Source of the DNA: WHSW01 sp036794585
GTDB taxonomy: Bacteria; Actinomycetota; Thermoleophilia; Solirubrobacterales; 70-9
NCBI GenBank assembly: GCA_036794585.1
Contig: DAIRGH010000032.1
Coordinates: forward strand, 1 to 27,460
Length of the DNA stretch: 27,460 nucleotides
Direction: 5' to 3'
In this document: positions 6,974 to 15,135 of the stretch, piece after piece
Layout of the letters: every line of letters begins with the position of its first letter
How positions within the stretch are numbered: the stretch's first letter is position 1
Made by a program: the position numbers and the translations under genes
The notes under the pieces: model-generated
What the model was told of the DNA's origin: nothing
The model's input: the letters and a program-made list of their open reading frames with translations, nothing else
Databases searched by the model: none

Positions 6974-8140
6974 TCAGGTCCAGTCGCCGCGCAGGGCCTC
7001 GGCGAGCGCCTCGCAGACGCGGTCGACCTGCTGCTCTGAGATCGAAGGGAAGAACGGCAGCGCGAGCAGCCGAGCGGATGCGTCCTCCGCGACGGGGAAC
7101 TGGCCCTCGCGATAGCCGAAGCGGTCGCGGACGTGGGCCATCAGGTGGATGCACGGCATGTAGGCCTTCGCCTCCACCCCACGTTGCGCCAGGCCGGCGA
7201 CGACGGCGTCGCGGTCGGCGCCCGCGGGCAGCCGGACCGTGTAGATGAACCAGCTGCGCCGCTCGGACTCCCGGTCTGCGCACGGCAGCAGCAGGCCGGC
7301 CGGGTCGCCCTCCCCCGCCGGCGCGCCGTAGTCGAGCTCGGCGAGGCGCTCGGTGTACAGGGTCGCGACGCGGGCGCGCGCCGAGAGCAGCTCGTCGAGG
7401 CGTTCGAGCTGCGCCACGCCGATCGCGGCCTGCATCTCGGTCAGGCGGTAGTTGAAGCCGAGGCGGTCGTGGTCGACCCAGTCCATGTCCGGCGCCCGAC
7501 CCTGGTTTCGCTCGCTGCGCAGCCGCGCGGCGAGCTCGGGGTCCGAGACGGTCAGCATCCCGCCCTCGCCGGTGGTGAGCTGCTTGTTCGCGTAGAAGGC
7601 GAACGCGGCCAGGTTTCCCCGCGAGCCAACCGCGCGGCCGTCGGCGTCGACTGCGCCGAGCGCTTCGCAGGCGTCCTGCAGCAGGCCGAGGCCGCCCTCG
7701 GTCGCGATCTTCTCCAACGCCGGCATCGCCGCCGGGTAGCCGAGGATGTCGACGGGCAGCAGCCCGGCGGTCTGCTCGCCGATCGCCTCCCAGGCGGCGG
7801 CGGGATCGACGTTGAGGGTGACCTGGTCGACGTCGCAGAACACCGGCGTGACCCCCTCGTACAGCAGGCAGTTGGCCGAGGCGACGAAGCTGAACGGGGT
7901 CGTGACGACCTCGTCACCTTCGCCCCAGCCGAGCGCGCGGACTCCGAGGTGAAGCGCCGCCGTGCCCGAGGAGACGGCGACGGCGTCGGGCACGCCCAGC
8001 CGCTCGGCGAATGCGTGCTCGAAGCGCTCCTGGACCGGCCCCAGCGACAGCCGCCCCGAGCGCAGCACCTCGAGCACCAGCTCCTCCTCGCGCGGCCCGA
8101 GCTCGGGCTTCGCCAGGGGGATGCGATCAGGTGGGGTCAA
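6974..8140 (-). CDS. DegT/DnrJ/EryC1/StrS-type PLP aminotransferase
   Basis: This is a fold-type I PLP aminotransferase of the sugar-aminotransferase class (ArnB/PglE-like). About 388 residues, as usual for the class. It opens with IPLAKPELG and LEVLRSGRLSLGP. The cofactor pocket reads SSGTAALHLG (58-67), TTPFSFVASAN (80-90) and DACEALGA (156-163). The Schiff-base lysine is K186 in FYANKQLTTGEGGM. A typical substrate is a nucleotide keto-sugar, but no sugar-nucleotide genes are nearby. It instead follows cimA, overlapping its 3' end by 14 bp if TTG 8140 is the start. TTG is chosen because the homologous N-terminus begins almost there and no ATG or GTG is near; that start is uncertain. Confidence 0.88.
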   Translation of the reverse strand: MTPPDRIPLAKPELGPREEELVLEVLRSGRLSLGPVQERFEHAFAERLGVPDAVAVSSGTAALHLGVRALGWGEGDEVVTTPFSFVASANCLLYEGVTPVFCDVDQVTLNVDPAAAWEAIGEQTAGLLPVDILGYPAAMPALEKIATEGGLGLLQDACEALGAVDADGRAVGSRGNLAAFAFYANKQLTTGEGGMLTVSDPELAARLRSERNQGRAPDMDWVDHDRLGFNYRLTEMQAAIGVAQLERLDELLSARARVATLYTERLAELDYGAPAGEGDPAGLLLPCADRESERRSWFIYTVRLPAGADRDAVVAGLAQRGVEAKAYMPCIHLMAHVRDRFGYREGQFPVAEDASARLLALPFFPSISEQQVDRVCEALAEALRGDWT

Positions 8141-9713
8141 CGACCGGGGCTTGCTTGGGCTGGAACGCGTACTCGAGCGAATCCACGAGAGCTTCCCACG
8201 AAGCCTCGATGATGTTCTCCGAGACGCCGATCGCTCCCCACGATTGCTGCCCGTCGGAGGCGTCGAGGAGCACCCGGGTGACGGCGCCCGTGCCGTGGTG
8301 CGAGTCGAGGATCCGCACCTTGTAGTCGATCAGCTCGATGTCGGCGAGGTGCGGGTAGAGCTCGCCGATCGCGTCGCGCAGCGCCCGGTCGAGCGCGTTC
8401 ACCGGGCCGTTGCCCTCGGCGGTGCGCACGTAGCGCCGCCCCTCGACCCAGATCTTGATCGTCGCCTCGGTCTCGACGTGTCCGTCGGCGCGCTTCTCGG
8501 TGATCACCCGGAAGCTCTCGAGCCGGAAGAGCGACTGGTAGTCGCCGGTCTCGCGGCGCAGGAGCAGGTCGAAGGAGGCGTCGGCCGCCTCGTACTGATA
8601 GCCGCGGTGCTCGCGCTCCTTGATCCGGTCGACGGCGCGCTTGGCCGCGTCGGCGTCGAGGTCGATGCCCGCGTCCCCGGCGCGGGAGAGCACCGAGCCG
8701 CGCCCGGAGAGCTCGGAGATCAGCACGTCGCGGCTGTTGCCCACGAGCTTGGGGTCGAGGTGCTCGAAGGTGCGGGCGTCAGCCTGTACGCCGGCGACGT
8801 GCATGCCTCCCTTATGGGCGAACGCGTTGCGCCCGACGTAGGGCTGATCGGGATCGGGGACCGCGTTGGTGAGCTCGTCGACGAAGTGCGCCGTCTCGGT
8901 CAGCAGGCGCATGCGCTCCGGAGGTACGCACTGGAAGCCCAGCTTCAGCTGCAGCGCCGGCAGGATCGAGACCAGGTTGGCGTTGCCGCAGCGCTCGCCG
9001 CAACCGTTGACGGTTCCCTGGACCAGCCGCGCCCCGGCCTCGACGGCGACGAGCGCGTTGGCGACCCCGCACTCGGCGTCGTTGTGGGTGTGGATCCCGA
9101 TCGAGACGCGCTCGCCGAGCGCCTTCACGACCGCCCCGGTGACCTCGGCGACCTGCCCGGGAAGGCTCGACCCGTTGGTGTCGCACAGGGTCACGTTCTC
9201 CGCTCCGGCCGCGACCGCGGCGCGCAGGCACTCGAGCGCGTAGCCGGAGTCGTCGCGCCAGGCGTCGAAGAAGTGCTCCGCGTCGTAGATCACCCGCTTG
9301 CCCTCGGCCCGGCAGAGGTTGACCGAGTCGACGATCATCGCCAGGTTCTCCTCGCGCGAGACCTTGGTCACCTTCTCCAGGTGCAGGCCCCAGGTCTTGC
9401 CGACCAGGGTGACGACGGGGGCGGCGCAGCCGACCAGGTCGCGCAGTGCCGGATCGTCCTCGGCGGCGAGGCCGCGGCGGCGGGTCATGCCGAAGGCGCA
9501 CACCTGCGCCGTCTCCAGCTCGATCCCGTCGAGCAGCCGGAAGAGCTCCGCCTCCTTCGGATTGGAGCTCGGAAAGCCCGCCTCGACGAGGTGGATCCCG
9601 AGACGGTCGAGCGCCTGGACGACCCGGACCTTCTCGGCCGCCGACAGCGACATGCCCTGACCCTGCATGCCGTCGCGGAGGGTCGTGTCGTAAAGCTGTA
9701 CCTGGGTGCTCAC
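8127..9713 (-). CDS. cimA: (R)-citramalate synthase
   Basis: It condenses pyruvate and acetyl-CoA to citramalate, which LeuCD and LeuB can turn into 2-oxobutanoate for isoleucine without threonine deaminase. The 528-residue protein is HMGL-like: YDTTLRDGMQGQGMSLS at residues 8-24, VEAGFPSSNPKE, IHTHNDAECGVANALVAVEAGARLVQGTVNGCGERCGN, then FAHKGGMHV. These match the CimA (TIGR00977-like) branch and differ from the DGEQSPG/HCHDDLGLA pattern of the LeuA at 15910. The C-terminal part is the LeuA-type allosteric domain, ending TRVLLDASDGQQSWGAIGVSEN. The start is GTG 9713, with AAAGG about 10 nt upstream. It follows ilvE after 66 bp and probably belongs to the same transcript. Confidence 0.9.
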   Translation of the reverse strand: MSTQVQLYDTTLRDGMQGQGMSLSAAEKVRVVQALDRLGIHLVEAGFPSSNPKEAELFRLLDGIELETAQVCAFGMTRRRGLAAEDDPALRDLVGCAAPVVTLVGKTWGLHLEKVTKVSREENLAMIVDSVNLCRAEGKRVIYDAEHFFDAWRDDSGYALECLRAAVAAGAENVTLCDTNGSSLPGQVAEVTGAVVKALGERVSIGIHTHNDAECGVANALVAVEAGARLVQGTVNGCGERCGNANLVSILPALQLKLGFQCVPPERMRLLTETAHFVDELTNAVPDPDQPYVGRNAFAHKGGMHVAGVQADARTFEHLDPKLVGNSRDVLISELSGRGSVLSRAGDAGIDLDADAAKRAVDRIKEREHRGYQYEAADASFDLLLRRETGDYQSLFRLESFRVITEKRADGHVETEATIKIWVEGRRYVRTAEGNGPVNALDRALRDAIGELYPHLADIELIDYKVRILDSHHGTGAVTRVLLDASDGQQSWGAIGVSENIIEASWEALVDSLEYAFQPKQAPVVDPT

Positions 9714-9779
9714 TTGCTTGATGCCTTTCTGTCCGAGGTGTCGAGCGGGTGCGCGGGCTGGCCGCGCGGCCGCGTGCCG

Positions 9780-10727
9780 CTAGGCGGTCGCGGCGCTGCT
9801 AATTCGCTCGTTCGGAACTTCGACGAAGTCGAGCCACTCCAGATACTCCTGGGCGCGGCCGTGCAGGGCGTCCTCGAACTTCGCCTGGACCACCCGGGTG
9901 ATCTCGCCCGGCCCGCCGATCTCGTGGCCGTCGATCTCGCGTACCGGCACCAGCTCGGCCGCGGTGCCGCAGAGGAACATTTCCTCGGCCAGGTAGAGCT
10001 CGGCGCGGGCGATGTCGCGCTCGACCACCGGGTAGCCGAGGTCGGTGGCGATCTGGATGATCGACCTCCGGCTGATCCCGCCGAGGATCGCCGAGGTGTA
10101 GCCCGGCGTCGCGATCTCGCCGTCGCGGACGACGAAGACGTTCTCGCCCGACCCCTCGCAGACCATCCCGCGCTCGTCGAGCAGGATCGCCTCGTCGAAG
10201 CCGGACTGCGCCGCCTCGGTCTTCGCGAGGATCGAGTTCAGGTACTGCCCGGAGGCCTTGGCGAGGGGGATCAGGCCGCCAGGCGAGATCCGCCGCCACG
10301 AAGAAACCTTCGCGCGCACACCGGTGCGCTTGCTCTCCTCGCCCAGATAAGCGCCCCACGGCCAGACGGCGACGATCACGTCGACCGGCGCGGTCTGTGC
10401 ATACAGGCCCATCTCGCCGTAGCCGCGGAAGGCGAGCGGCCGGATGTAGCAGCTCTGGAGCCCGTTGCGGCGAATCAGCTCGTGGGTGGCCTCGCGGATC
10501 TCCTCGACCGAGCGGGTGAGCGGCAGGTAGTACATCTCGGCCGAGTTGGCGAGGCGCTCGAGGTGGTCACGGTGGCGGAAGATCGCCGGCCCGCGCTCGG
10601 TCTCGTAGCAGCGGATGCCCTCGAAGACGCCGGTGCCGTAGTGAAGCCCGTGGCTGAGGACGTGGACCTGGGCGTCGTCCCAGGCCACGAACTCGCCGTT
10701 GATCCAGATCCAGTCGCTCTTCTCCAT
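9780..10727 (-). CDS. ilvE: Branched-chain amino acid aminotransferase
   Basis: It interconverts Leu, Ile and Val with their 2-oxo acids using glutamate, the final step of all three pathways. The 315-residue fold-type IV PLP enzyme shows VHVLSHGLHYGTGVFEGIR at about residues 21-39, the PLP lysine K157 in PLAKASGQYLNS, EGSGENVFVV, and GTAAELVPVREIDG near 265. Length and motifs fit IlvE rather than D-amino-acid transaminase. ATG 10727 is the family start. TACTTT lies 7 nt upstream, overlapping the end of leuB, so ilvE has a likely leaderless promoter in addition to any read-through from leuB, whose stop is 17 bp away. Confidence 0.95.
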   Translation of the reverse strand: MEKSDWIWINGEFVAWDDAQVHVLSHGLHYGTGVFEGIRCYETERGPAIFRHRDHLERLANSAEMYYLPLTRSVEEIREATHELIRRNGLQSCYIRPLAFRGYGEMGLYAQTAPVDVIVAVWPWGAYLGEESKRTGVRAKVSSWRRISPGGLIPLAKASGQYLNSILAKTEAAQSGFDEAILLDERGMVCEGSGENVFVVRDGEIATPGYTSAILGGISRRSIIQIATDLGYPVVERDIARAELYLAEEMFLCGTAAELVPVREIDGHEIGGPGEITRVVQAKFEDALHGRAQEYLEWLDFVEVPNERISSAATA

Positions 10728-10734
10728 TGCGGAA

Positions 10735-10740
10735 AAAGTA
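10735..10740 (-). promoter_or_regulatory. Probable leaderless -10 box of ilvE
   Basis: TACTTT on the minus strand is 7 nt before the ilvE ATG (10727). It lies between the leuB stop and ilvE. No Shine-Dalgarno is placed at a useful distance, which fits a leaderless message. Confidence 0.5.
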
Positions 10741-10744
10741 TGCC

Positions 10745-11827
10745 TTAGGAGGCAAGCTCGGCAAGCACGGCCGCTGTCATCTCCTCGGTCCCGACCTCGA
10801 CCTCCGCCGGCAGGTCGGACATCGGCGGCACCTCCGCCGCGACCCAGCCGAGATCCGGAGTGCGTATGCCCTGCGCCAGCGCCGACTCGACCGCCTGCTC
10901 GACCGCCTCGGCCTCCGCGTCCATCCCGAGTCCGTGGCGCAGCATCAGCGCTGCTGACAGGATCGCCGCCAACGGGTTGGCGGTCCCCTTGCCGGCGATG
11001 TCGGGGGCCGAGCCGTGGACCGGCTCGAACACGCCGGGCCCGCCGTCGCCGAGGCTGGCCGAGGGCAGCATCCCGAGCGAGCCGGTGAGCATCGCCGCCT
11101 CGTCGCTGAGGATGTCGCCGAACATGTTCTCGGTCAGGATCACGTCGAACCGCGCGGGTTCCGAGACGAGCTGCATCGCCGCGTTGTCGACCAGCAGGTG
11201 ATCGAGCTCGATCTCGCCGTAATCCTCTGCAACGCGCGTGACCGTCTCGCGCCACAGCCGCGAGGTCTCGAGCACGTTGGCCTTGTCGACCGAGGTGACT
11301 CGACGCCGGCGCCCCTGTGCCGCGTCGAAGCCGATCTCCGCGATCCGCTCGATCTCGACGACGGAGTACTCGCAGGTGTCGTGCGCCCTGTCGCCATCAC
11401 GGCCCGAATCGCCGAAGTAGATGCCGCCGGTCAACTCGCGGACGACCAGCAGATCGGTGCCGCGGATCCGATCCTCGCGCAGCGGGCTGGCCGCAAGCAG
11501 CGAGTCGCTCGGCCGAACCGGGCGCAGGTTGGCGTAGAGCTCCAGCCCCTTGCGCAGGCCCAGCAGGCCCTGCTCGGGTCGGGGCGCGTCCGGGTCGGTG
11601 GTGTCCCATTTCGGCCCGCCGACGGCGCCGAGCAGGACCGCGTCGGCGGCCCTGCAGGAGGCGAGCACCTCGTCGGTGAGGGCGGTGCCGTGCGCGTCGA
11701 TCGAGGCGCCTCCGACGAGATGCTCCTCGTATTCGAACTCACCGATCGCGTCGAGCACGCGGCGCGCCGCCCCGACCACCTCGGGCCCGATCCCGTCCCC
11801 GGGCAGCAGCACGACCCTCGGGCTCAC
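10745..11827 (-). CDS. leuB: 3-isopropylmalate dehydrogenase
   Basis: It oxidises and decarboxylates 3-isopropylmalate to 4-methyl-2-oxopentanoate, and probably also 3-methylmalate to 2-oxobutanoate in the citramalate route. The 360-residue protein begins VVLLPGDGIGPEVV and carries ELTGGIYFGDSG (about residues 136-147), VDKANVLETSRLWR, DNAAMQLV, TENMFGDILSDEAAMLTGSLGMLPSASL (opening shown), and the NAD-binding EPVHGSAPDIAGKGTANPLA near 277-296. GTG 11827 is chosen because it forms a GTGA overlap with the upstream methyltransferase stop and has GGAG 6 nt before it. This coupling keeps LeuB in register with leuC-leuD-methyltransferase expression. Confidence 0.97.
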   Translation of the reverse strand: MSPRVVLLPGDGIGPEVVGAARRVLDAIGEFEYEEHLVGGASIDAHGTALTDEVLASCRAADAVLLGAVGGPKWDTTDPDAPRPEQGLLGLRKGLELYANLRPVRPSDSLLAASPLREDRIRGTDLLVVRELTGGIYFGDSGRDGDRAHDTCEYSVVEIERIAEIGFDAAQGRRRRVTSVDKANVLETSRLWRETVTRVAEDYGEIELDHLLVDNAAMQLVSEPARFDVILTENMFGDILSDEAAMLTGSLGMLPSASLGDGGPGVFEPVHGSAPDIAGKGTANPLAAILSAALMLRHGLGMDAEAEAVEQAVESALAQGIRTPDLGWVAAEVPPMSDLPAEVEVGTEEMTAAVLAELAS

Positions 11828-12588
11828 GCGGGGCTCCGCGCGGACATGTTGAGCCGCACGTAGCGCAGCACCAGCGGGCGCGGCAGCGAGTCGAGCACAG
11901 CGTCGATGAACGGCTCGTGCAGCTCGTCCGGCATCCGGACCAGGTGCTGGGAGAGGCCGACCGCGCGAACGAACTCGCGCGGCTCGCGCGGCTCGACCAC
12001 CTTGGTCTCGAGCCAAACCCGACCGACCGCGAAACCCGCGCGCCCGAGCCGCTCTTCGGTGTCGCCGACCGAGGCGAAGTTGTGGGTGTCCGGCATCCCG
12101 CGCAGGTAGGGAGAGAATCGCTCGTCGCCCTGCGCGGCCTCAATCGCCCGTTTCCACTCGGCGACGTTGCCCTCTCCCCCGCACTGCGCCTCGAGCACGC
12201 CGCCGGGGCGCATCGCGGCGAACAACAGGTCGAACAGGCGCTGGTGGTCGAGGATCCAATGGAAGGTCGCGTTCGAGAAGACGACCTCCACGGGCTCGTC
12301 GAGGCTCAGGTCGAGCAGGTCGCCGACGATGAGCTCGACGCGGTCGCCGAACGGCGCAAGGTTCTCGCGGGCGCGCTCGATCATCGACGGCGCACCGTCG
12401 ACGCCGATCACGCGCCCACGCGGCAACCGCTCGACAAGATGCCGCGTGACGCGGCCGGAGCCACAGCCCGCGTCGAGCGCGGCTTCGTCCCCTCGGAGCT
12501 CGAGCCTGCCGAGGACCTGAAGCCCCCACTCCTCCTGCGGGTCTGCGACCCGGTCGTACGTCGCCGCGTCCCAGTCGACGGTGTTCAC
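11824..12588 (-). CDS. Class I SAM methyltransferase, trans-aconitate methyltransferase-like
   Basis: This 254-residue protein is an SAM-dependent methyltransferase: motif I LDAGCGSG (residues 38-45), VIGVDGAPSMIERARENL (60-77), motif IV FSNATFHWILDH (104-115), then MRPGGVLEAQ. The IGVDGAPSMI and NATFHWI blocks and overall length resemble bacterial Tam, which esterifies trans-aconitate. The yeast homologue Tmt1 is known to act on 3-isopropylmalate as well. The gene is locked between leuD and leuB by GTGA overlaps on both sides, so methylation of an isopropylmalate-pathway acid is a reasonable inference. Generic methyltransferase is the fallback. GTG 12588 is the only start that fits the overlap and the N-terminus. 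Confidence 0.8.
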   Translation of the reverse strand: MNTVDWDAATYDRVADPQEEWGLQVLGRLELRGDEAALDAGCGSGRVTRHLVERLPRGRVIGVDGAPSMIERARENLAPFGDRVELIVGDLLDLSLDEPVEVVFSNATFHWILDHQRLFDLLFAAMRPGGVLEAQCGGEGNVAEWKRAIEAAQGDERFSPYLRGMPDTHNFASVGDTEERLGRAGFAVGRVWLETKVVEPREPREFVRAVGLSQHLVRMPDELHEPFIDAVLDSLPRPLVLRYVRLNMSARSPA

Positions 12589-13145
12589 AGCTCGGTGGTC
12601 GCCGGCGCGAACGACCGATGCCGGGCCTCGAAGCCCGAAACCAGCTGCTCGTTCGCCAGCGTGATCCCGATGTCGTCGAGGCCGTTGGAGAGCCGGTGCT
12701 TGACCTCCTCGTCGATCTCGAACTGCACCACGCCGCCCGCGTAGTCGACCGTTTGCTCGTCGAGGTCGATCCGTGCCGCGCCCGCCTCGGCGATCCCACG
12801 GCAGTGCTCCTGGTCGAGGATCACCGGCAGCAGCCCGATCTTGGTGCAGTTGGCGTAGAAGATGTCGGCGAACGACGGCGCGACGATCGCCTGAAAGCCG
12901 AAGTCCTGAAGCGCCCACGGCGCATGCTCGCGCGACGATCCGCAGCCGAAGTTGCCGCCGGTGACCAGGATCGGGTTCGGCTCGAGCTCGATCTCGCCGT
13001 CGCGAATCCAGTCGTAGAACAGGAACTCGCCGAAGCCGGTGCGCTCGACCCGCTTGAGGAACTGCTTGGGGATGATCTGGTCCGTGTCGACGTCGGCGCG
13101 GTCGAGCACCGAAACGGCCCCTTCGATGACATCCAGTGGATCCAC
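12585..13145 (-). CDS. leuD: 3-isopropylmalate dehydratase small subunit
   Basis: It supplies the swivelling domain of isopropylmalate isomerase, working with LeuC to convert 2- to 3-isopropylmalate. The 186-residue protein has the expected LDRADVDTDQIIPKQFLKRV opening, LVTGGNFGCGSSREHAPWAL (about residues 61-80), and the IVAPSFADIFYANCTKIGLLPV block. Length is typical of the larger bacterial LeuD. GTG 13145 is chosen: it shares one base with the leuC TAG (TAGTG), and the residues that follow align with the family N-terminus. It ends in a GTGA overlap with the methyltransferase gene. With CimA present, the same isomerase probably also handles citramalate. Confidence 0.96.
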   Translation of the reverse strand: MDPLDVIEGAVSVLDRADVDTDQIIPKQFLKRVERTGFGEFLFYDWIRDGEIELEPNPILVTGGNFGCGSSREHAPWALQDFGFQAIVAPSFADIFYANCTKIGLLPVILDQEHCRGIAEAGAARIDLDEQTVDYAGGVVQFEIDEEVKHRLSNGLDDIGITLANEQLVSGFEARHRSFAPATTEL

Positions 13146-14515
13146 TAGGCCGGCTTCCAGTCCCTGATGTCGACGAAGCGGCCCTCGATCGCCGCCGCCG
13201 CGGCCATCTTCGGGCTGACCAAGTGGGTGCGCCCGCCCTTGCCCTGGCGGCCCTCGAAGTTGCGGTTCGAGGTCGAGGCGCAGCGCTCGCCGGGGCTCAA
13301 GATGTCGGGGTTCATGCCGAGGCACATCGAGCAGCCGGCGCTGCGCCAGTCGAAGCCGGCGGCGCGGAAGACCTCGTCGAGCCCCTCGGCCTCGGCCTGC
13401 GCCTTCACCTGCGCCGAGCCGGGGACGACCATCGCCGCAACCGAGCTGGCGACCTTGCGACCCGCGATCATCTCGGCAGCCTCGCGCAGGTCCTGGATCC
13501 GCGAGTTGGTGCAGGAGCCGATGAAGACTCGGTTGAGCTCGATCTCACGGATCGCCCGCCCTGGCTCGAGGTCCATGTAGCGCAGCGCCCGCTCCTCGGG
13601 CTCGCTGGACGGCTGGGGCACGACGTCGGTGACCTCGACCACCTGGCCCGGGGTCGTGCCCCAGGTGACCATCGGCGAGATCGAGGCCGCGTCGATCTCG
13701 AATTCGGCGTCGAAGCCGGCGCCGTCGTCGGTGGGAAGCTCGCGCCATGCTGCGACCGCGGCGCCGAAATCCGCCGGCGCGGCCGGACGGCCCTGGATCC
13801 ACTCGAAGGTGGTCTCGTCGGGCGCGATCATCCCCGCGCGGCCACCGCCCTCGATCGTCATGTTGCAGATCGTCAGCCGGTTCTCCATGGTGAGGCCGCG
13901 GATCGTCTCGCCCGCGTACTCGACCGCGTGGCCGACCATGCCGCCGGTGCCGAGGCGGCCGATCGTGGCCAGGATCAGGTCCTTGGCGACGACCCCGGTG
14001 CCAAGCTCGCCCGAGTAGGAGATCCGCATCGTCTTGGGCCGCTTCTGCACAAGGCACTGCGTCGCGAGCACATGCTCGACCTCGGACGTGCCGATGCCGA
14101 TCGCAAGCGCGCCGAAGGCGCCATGGGTGGCGGTGTGGCTGTCGCCGCAGACGATCGTCATCCCCGGCTGGCTCAGCCCCAGCTCGGGGCCGATCACGTG
14201 CACGATTCCCTGGCGCTCGGAGCCCAGCGAGTAGATGGGAATTCCGAACTCCTCGCAGTTGCGCTCGAGGGTCTCGACCTGCACCCGCGAGAGCTTGTCG
14301 GCGATCAAGCGTGCCGTCGGCGTGCCGTCGGTGGGCACGTTGTGGTCGGCGGTGGCGATGGTGCGATCTGGTCGTCGCACCTGCCTGCCCTCGAGCCGCA
14401 ACCCGTCGAAGGCCTGGGCCGAGGTGACCTCGTGGACGAGGTGAAGGTCGATGTAGATCAGACCGTCGGCGACCTCGTGCGAGGCCCAGATCTTGTCGAA
14501 CATCGTCCTCGGCAT
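13145..14515 (-). CDS. leuC: 3-isopropylmalate dehydratase large subunit
   Basis: This is the catalytic 4Fe-4S aconitase-family subunit of isopropylmalate isomerase. The 456-residue length matches bacterial LeuC. Visible marks are TMFDKIWASHEV at the N-terminus, ATADHNVPT near 54-62, CGDSHTATHGAFGALAIGIGTSEVEHVLATQ (CGDSHTATHGAFGALAIGIG near 138-157), and the cluster ligands: one cysteine in GSCTNSR (about 335) and two in GCSMCLGMNPD (about 395 and 398). ATG 14515 lies 3 bp after the XRE-cupin regulator stop, so the two are probably one transcript. leuD starts on its stop codon. Confidence 0.97.
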   Translation of the reverse strand: MPRTMFDKIWASHEVADGLIYIDLHLVHEVTSAQAFDGLRLEGRQVRRPDRTIATADHNVPTDGTPTARLIADKLSRVQVETLERNCEEFGIPIYSLGSERQGIVHVIGPELGLSQPGMTIVCGDSHTATHGAFGALAIGIGTSEVEHVLATQCLVQKRPKTMRISYSGELGTGVVAKDLILATIGRLGTGGMVGHAVEYAGETIRGLTMENRLTICNMTIEGGGRAGMIAPDETTFEWIQGRPAAPADFGAAVAAWRELPTDDGAGFDAEFEIDAASISPMVTWGTTPGQVVEVTDVVPQPSSEPEERALRYMDLEPGRAIREIELNRVFIGSCTNSRIQDLREAAEMIAGRKVASSVAAMVVPGSAQVKAQAEAEGLDEVFRAAGFDWRSAGCSMCLGMNPDILSPGERCASTSNRNFEGRQGKGGRTHLVSPKMAAAAAIEGRFVDIRDWKPA

Positions 14516-14518
14516 CGC

Positions 14519-15097
14519 CTAGCCCCTGCGCAGCCCGGCGGCGACGACCGCGAGGAACTTCGACGCCGCCTTGCCGCGATTTTCGAAGTGGTGCGGCAAG
14601 TCGGCGTCGAAGGTGACGCTGTCGCCGGCGTCGAGATCGTGGCGCTGGTCGTCGATCAGCAGGGTGACCGAGCCAGCGAGCACGACAGCGGTCTCTCGTG
14701 CCCCCGGCTCGTGCAGCGGCGGGTCCCCGGCGGTGCCGGTCGCGGCGCCCGGCGCCAGCGCGTGCAGCGAGACATCGGCGCGCTGGCCGGGAAGCGGCGG
14801 CGTCAGCTCCTCGGTCTGGTGGCCTCGCCTGGTGCGGCGGCGGCGATCGCCGGCCCGGATCACGACCACGTGGGCCTGCTCGTCGAGGCGCAGCAGCTGC
14901 GACAGGCTCAGGTCGAGGCCCGCCGCGATCCGCTCGGCCACCGCCAAGGTCGGGCTCGTCTCGCCCCGCTCGACCTGCGACAGCATCGGCGCCGAGACGC
15001 CGCTGCGATCGGCGAGATCACGGAGCGACAAGCCCATGGCCTCGCGCAGGGCGCGCACCCTGAGGCCGACCGCGCCGTTCTGTGCCGTCGCACCCAT
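14519..15097 (-). CDS. XRE-cupin transcriptional regulator
   Basis: This 192-residue regulator has an N-terminal XRE HTH (about residues 11-66, with LRDLADRSGVSAPMLSQVER as the recognition region) and a C-terminal cupin sensor (about 110-185, TAVVLAGSVTLLIDDQRHDL and DADLPHHFENRG). Such PuuR/SutR-like proteins sense small metabolites. The gene sits 3 bp ahead of leuC, so it probably controls the leuCD-leuB transcript and itself. A pathway intermediate or leucine is a plausible ligand, but this is inference. Many actinobacteria have an IclR-type regulator at leuCD instead. ATG 15097 is the only good start; the 38 bp before it contain GATAAC/TAACGT near 15110-15115 as possible -10 and a weak inverted repeat. 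Confidence 0.85.
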   Translation of the reverse strand: MGATAQNGAVGLRVRALREAMGLSLRDLADRSGVSAPMLSQVERGETSPTLAVAERIAAGLDLSLSQLLRLDEQAHVVVIRAGDRRRRTRRGHQTEELTPPLPGQRADVSLHALAPGAATGTAGDPPLHEPGARETAVVLAGSVTLLIDDQRHDLDAGDSVTFDADLPHHFENRGKAASKFLAVVAAGLRRG

Positions 15098-15135
15098 CGA
15101 GAGGGGGCGTACGTTATCACGGACGATCGTATGCT

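Noticed and set aside
6990..7920. A T-box, riboswitch or tRNA gene in the window's short gaps.
   Set aside because: No T-box core, tRNA cloverleaf or known riboswitch consensus was recognised in any gap; most gaps are under 70 bp.
9750..9778. A GGCCGCGCGGCC palindrome between ilvE and cimA as a terminator or operator.
   Set aside because: There is no T-tract, and a pure G/C palindrome is easily found by chance at this base composition. The genes appear to be cotranscribed.
7962..10748. A 928-codon open frame on the plus strand opposite the aminotransferase, cimA and ilvE genes.
   Set aside because: It is antisense to three well-supported genes. Such long empty frames are expected where third positions are nearly all G or C. 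It shows no recognisable domain.
15112..15133. An inverted repeat with TACG and CGTA ends upstream of the XRE-cupin gene as its operator.
   Set aside because: Only about six of eleven positions pair, too weak to list as a feature. The area remains the best place to look.
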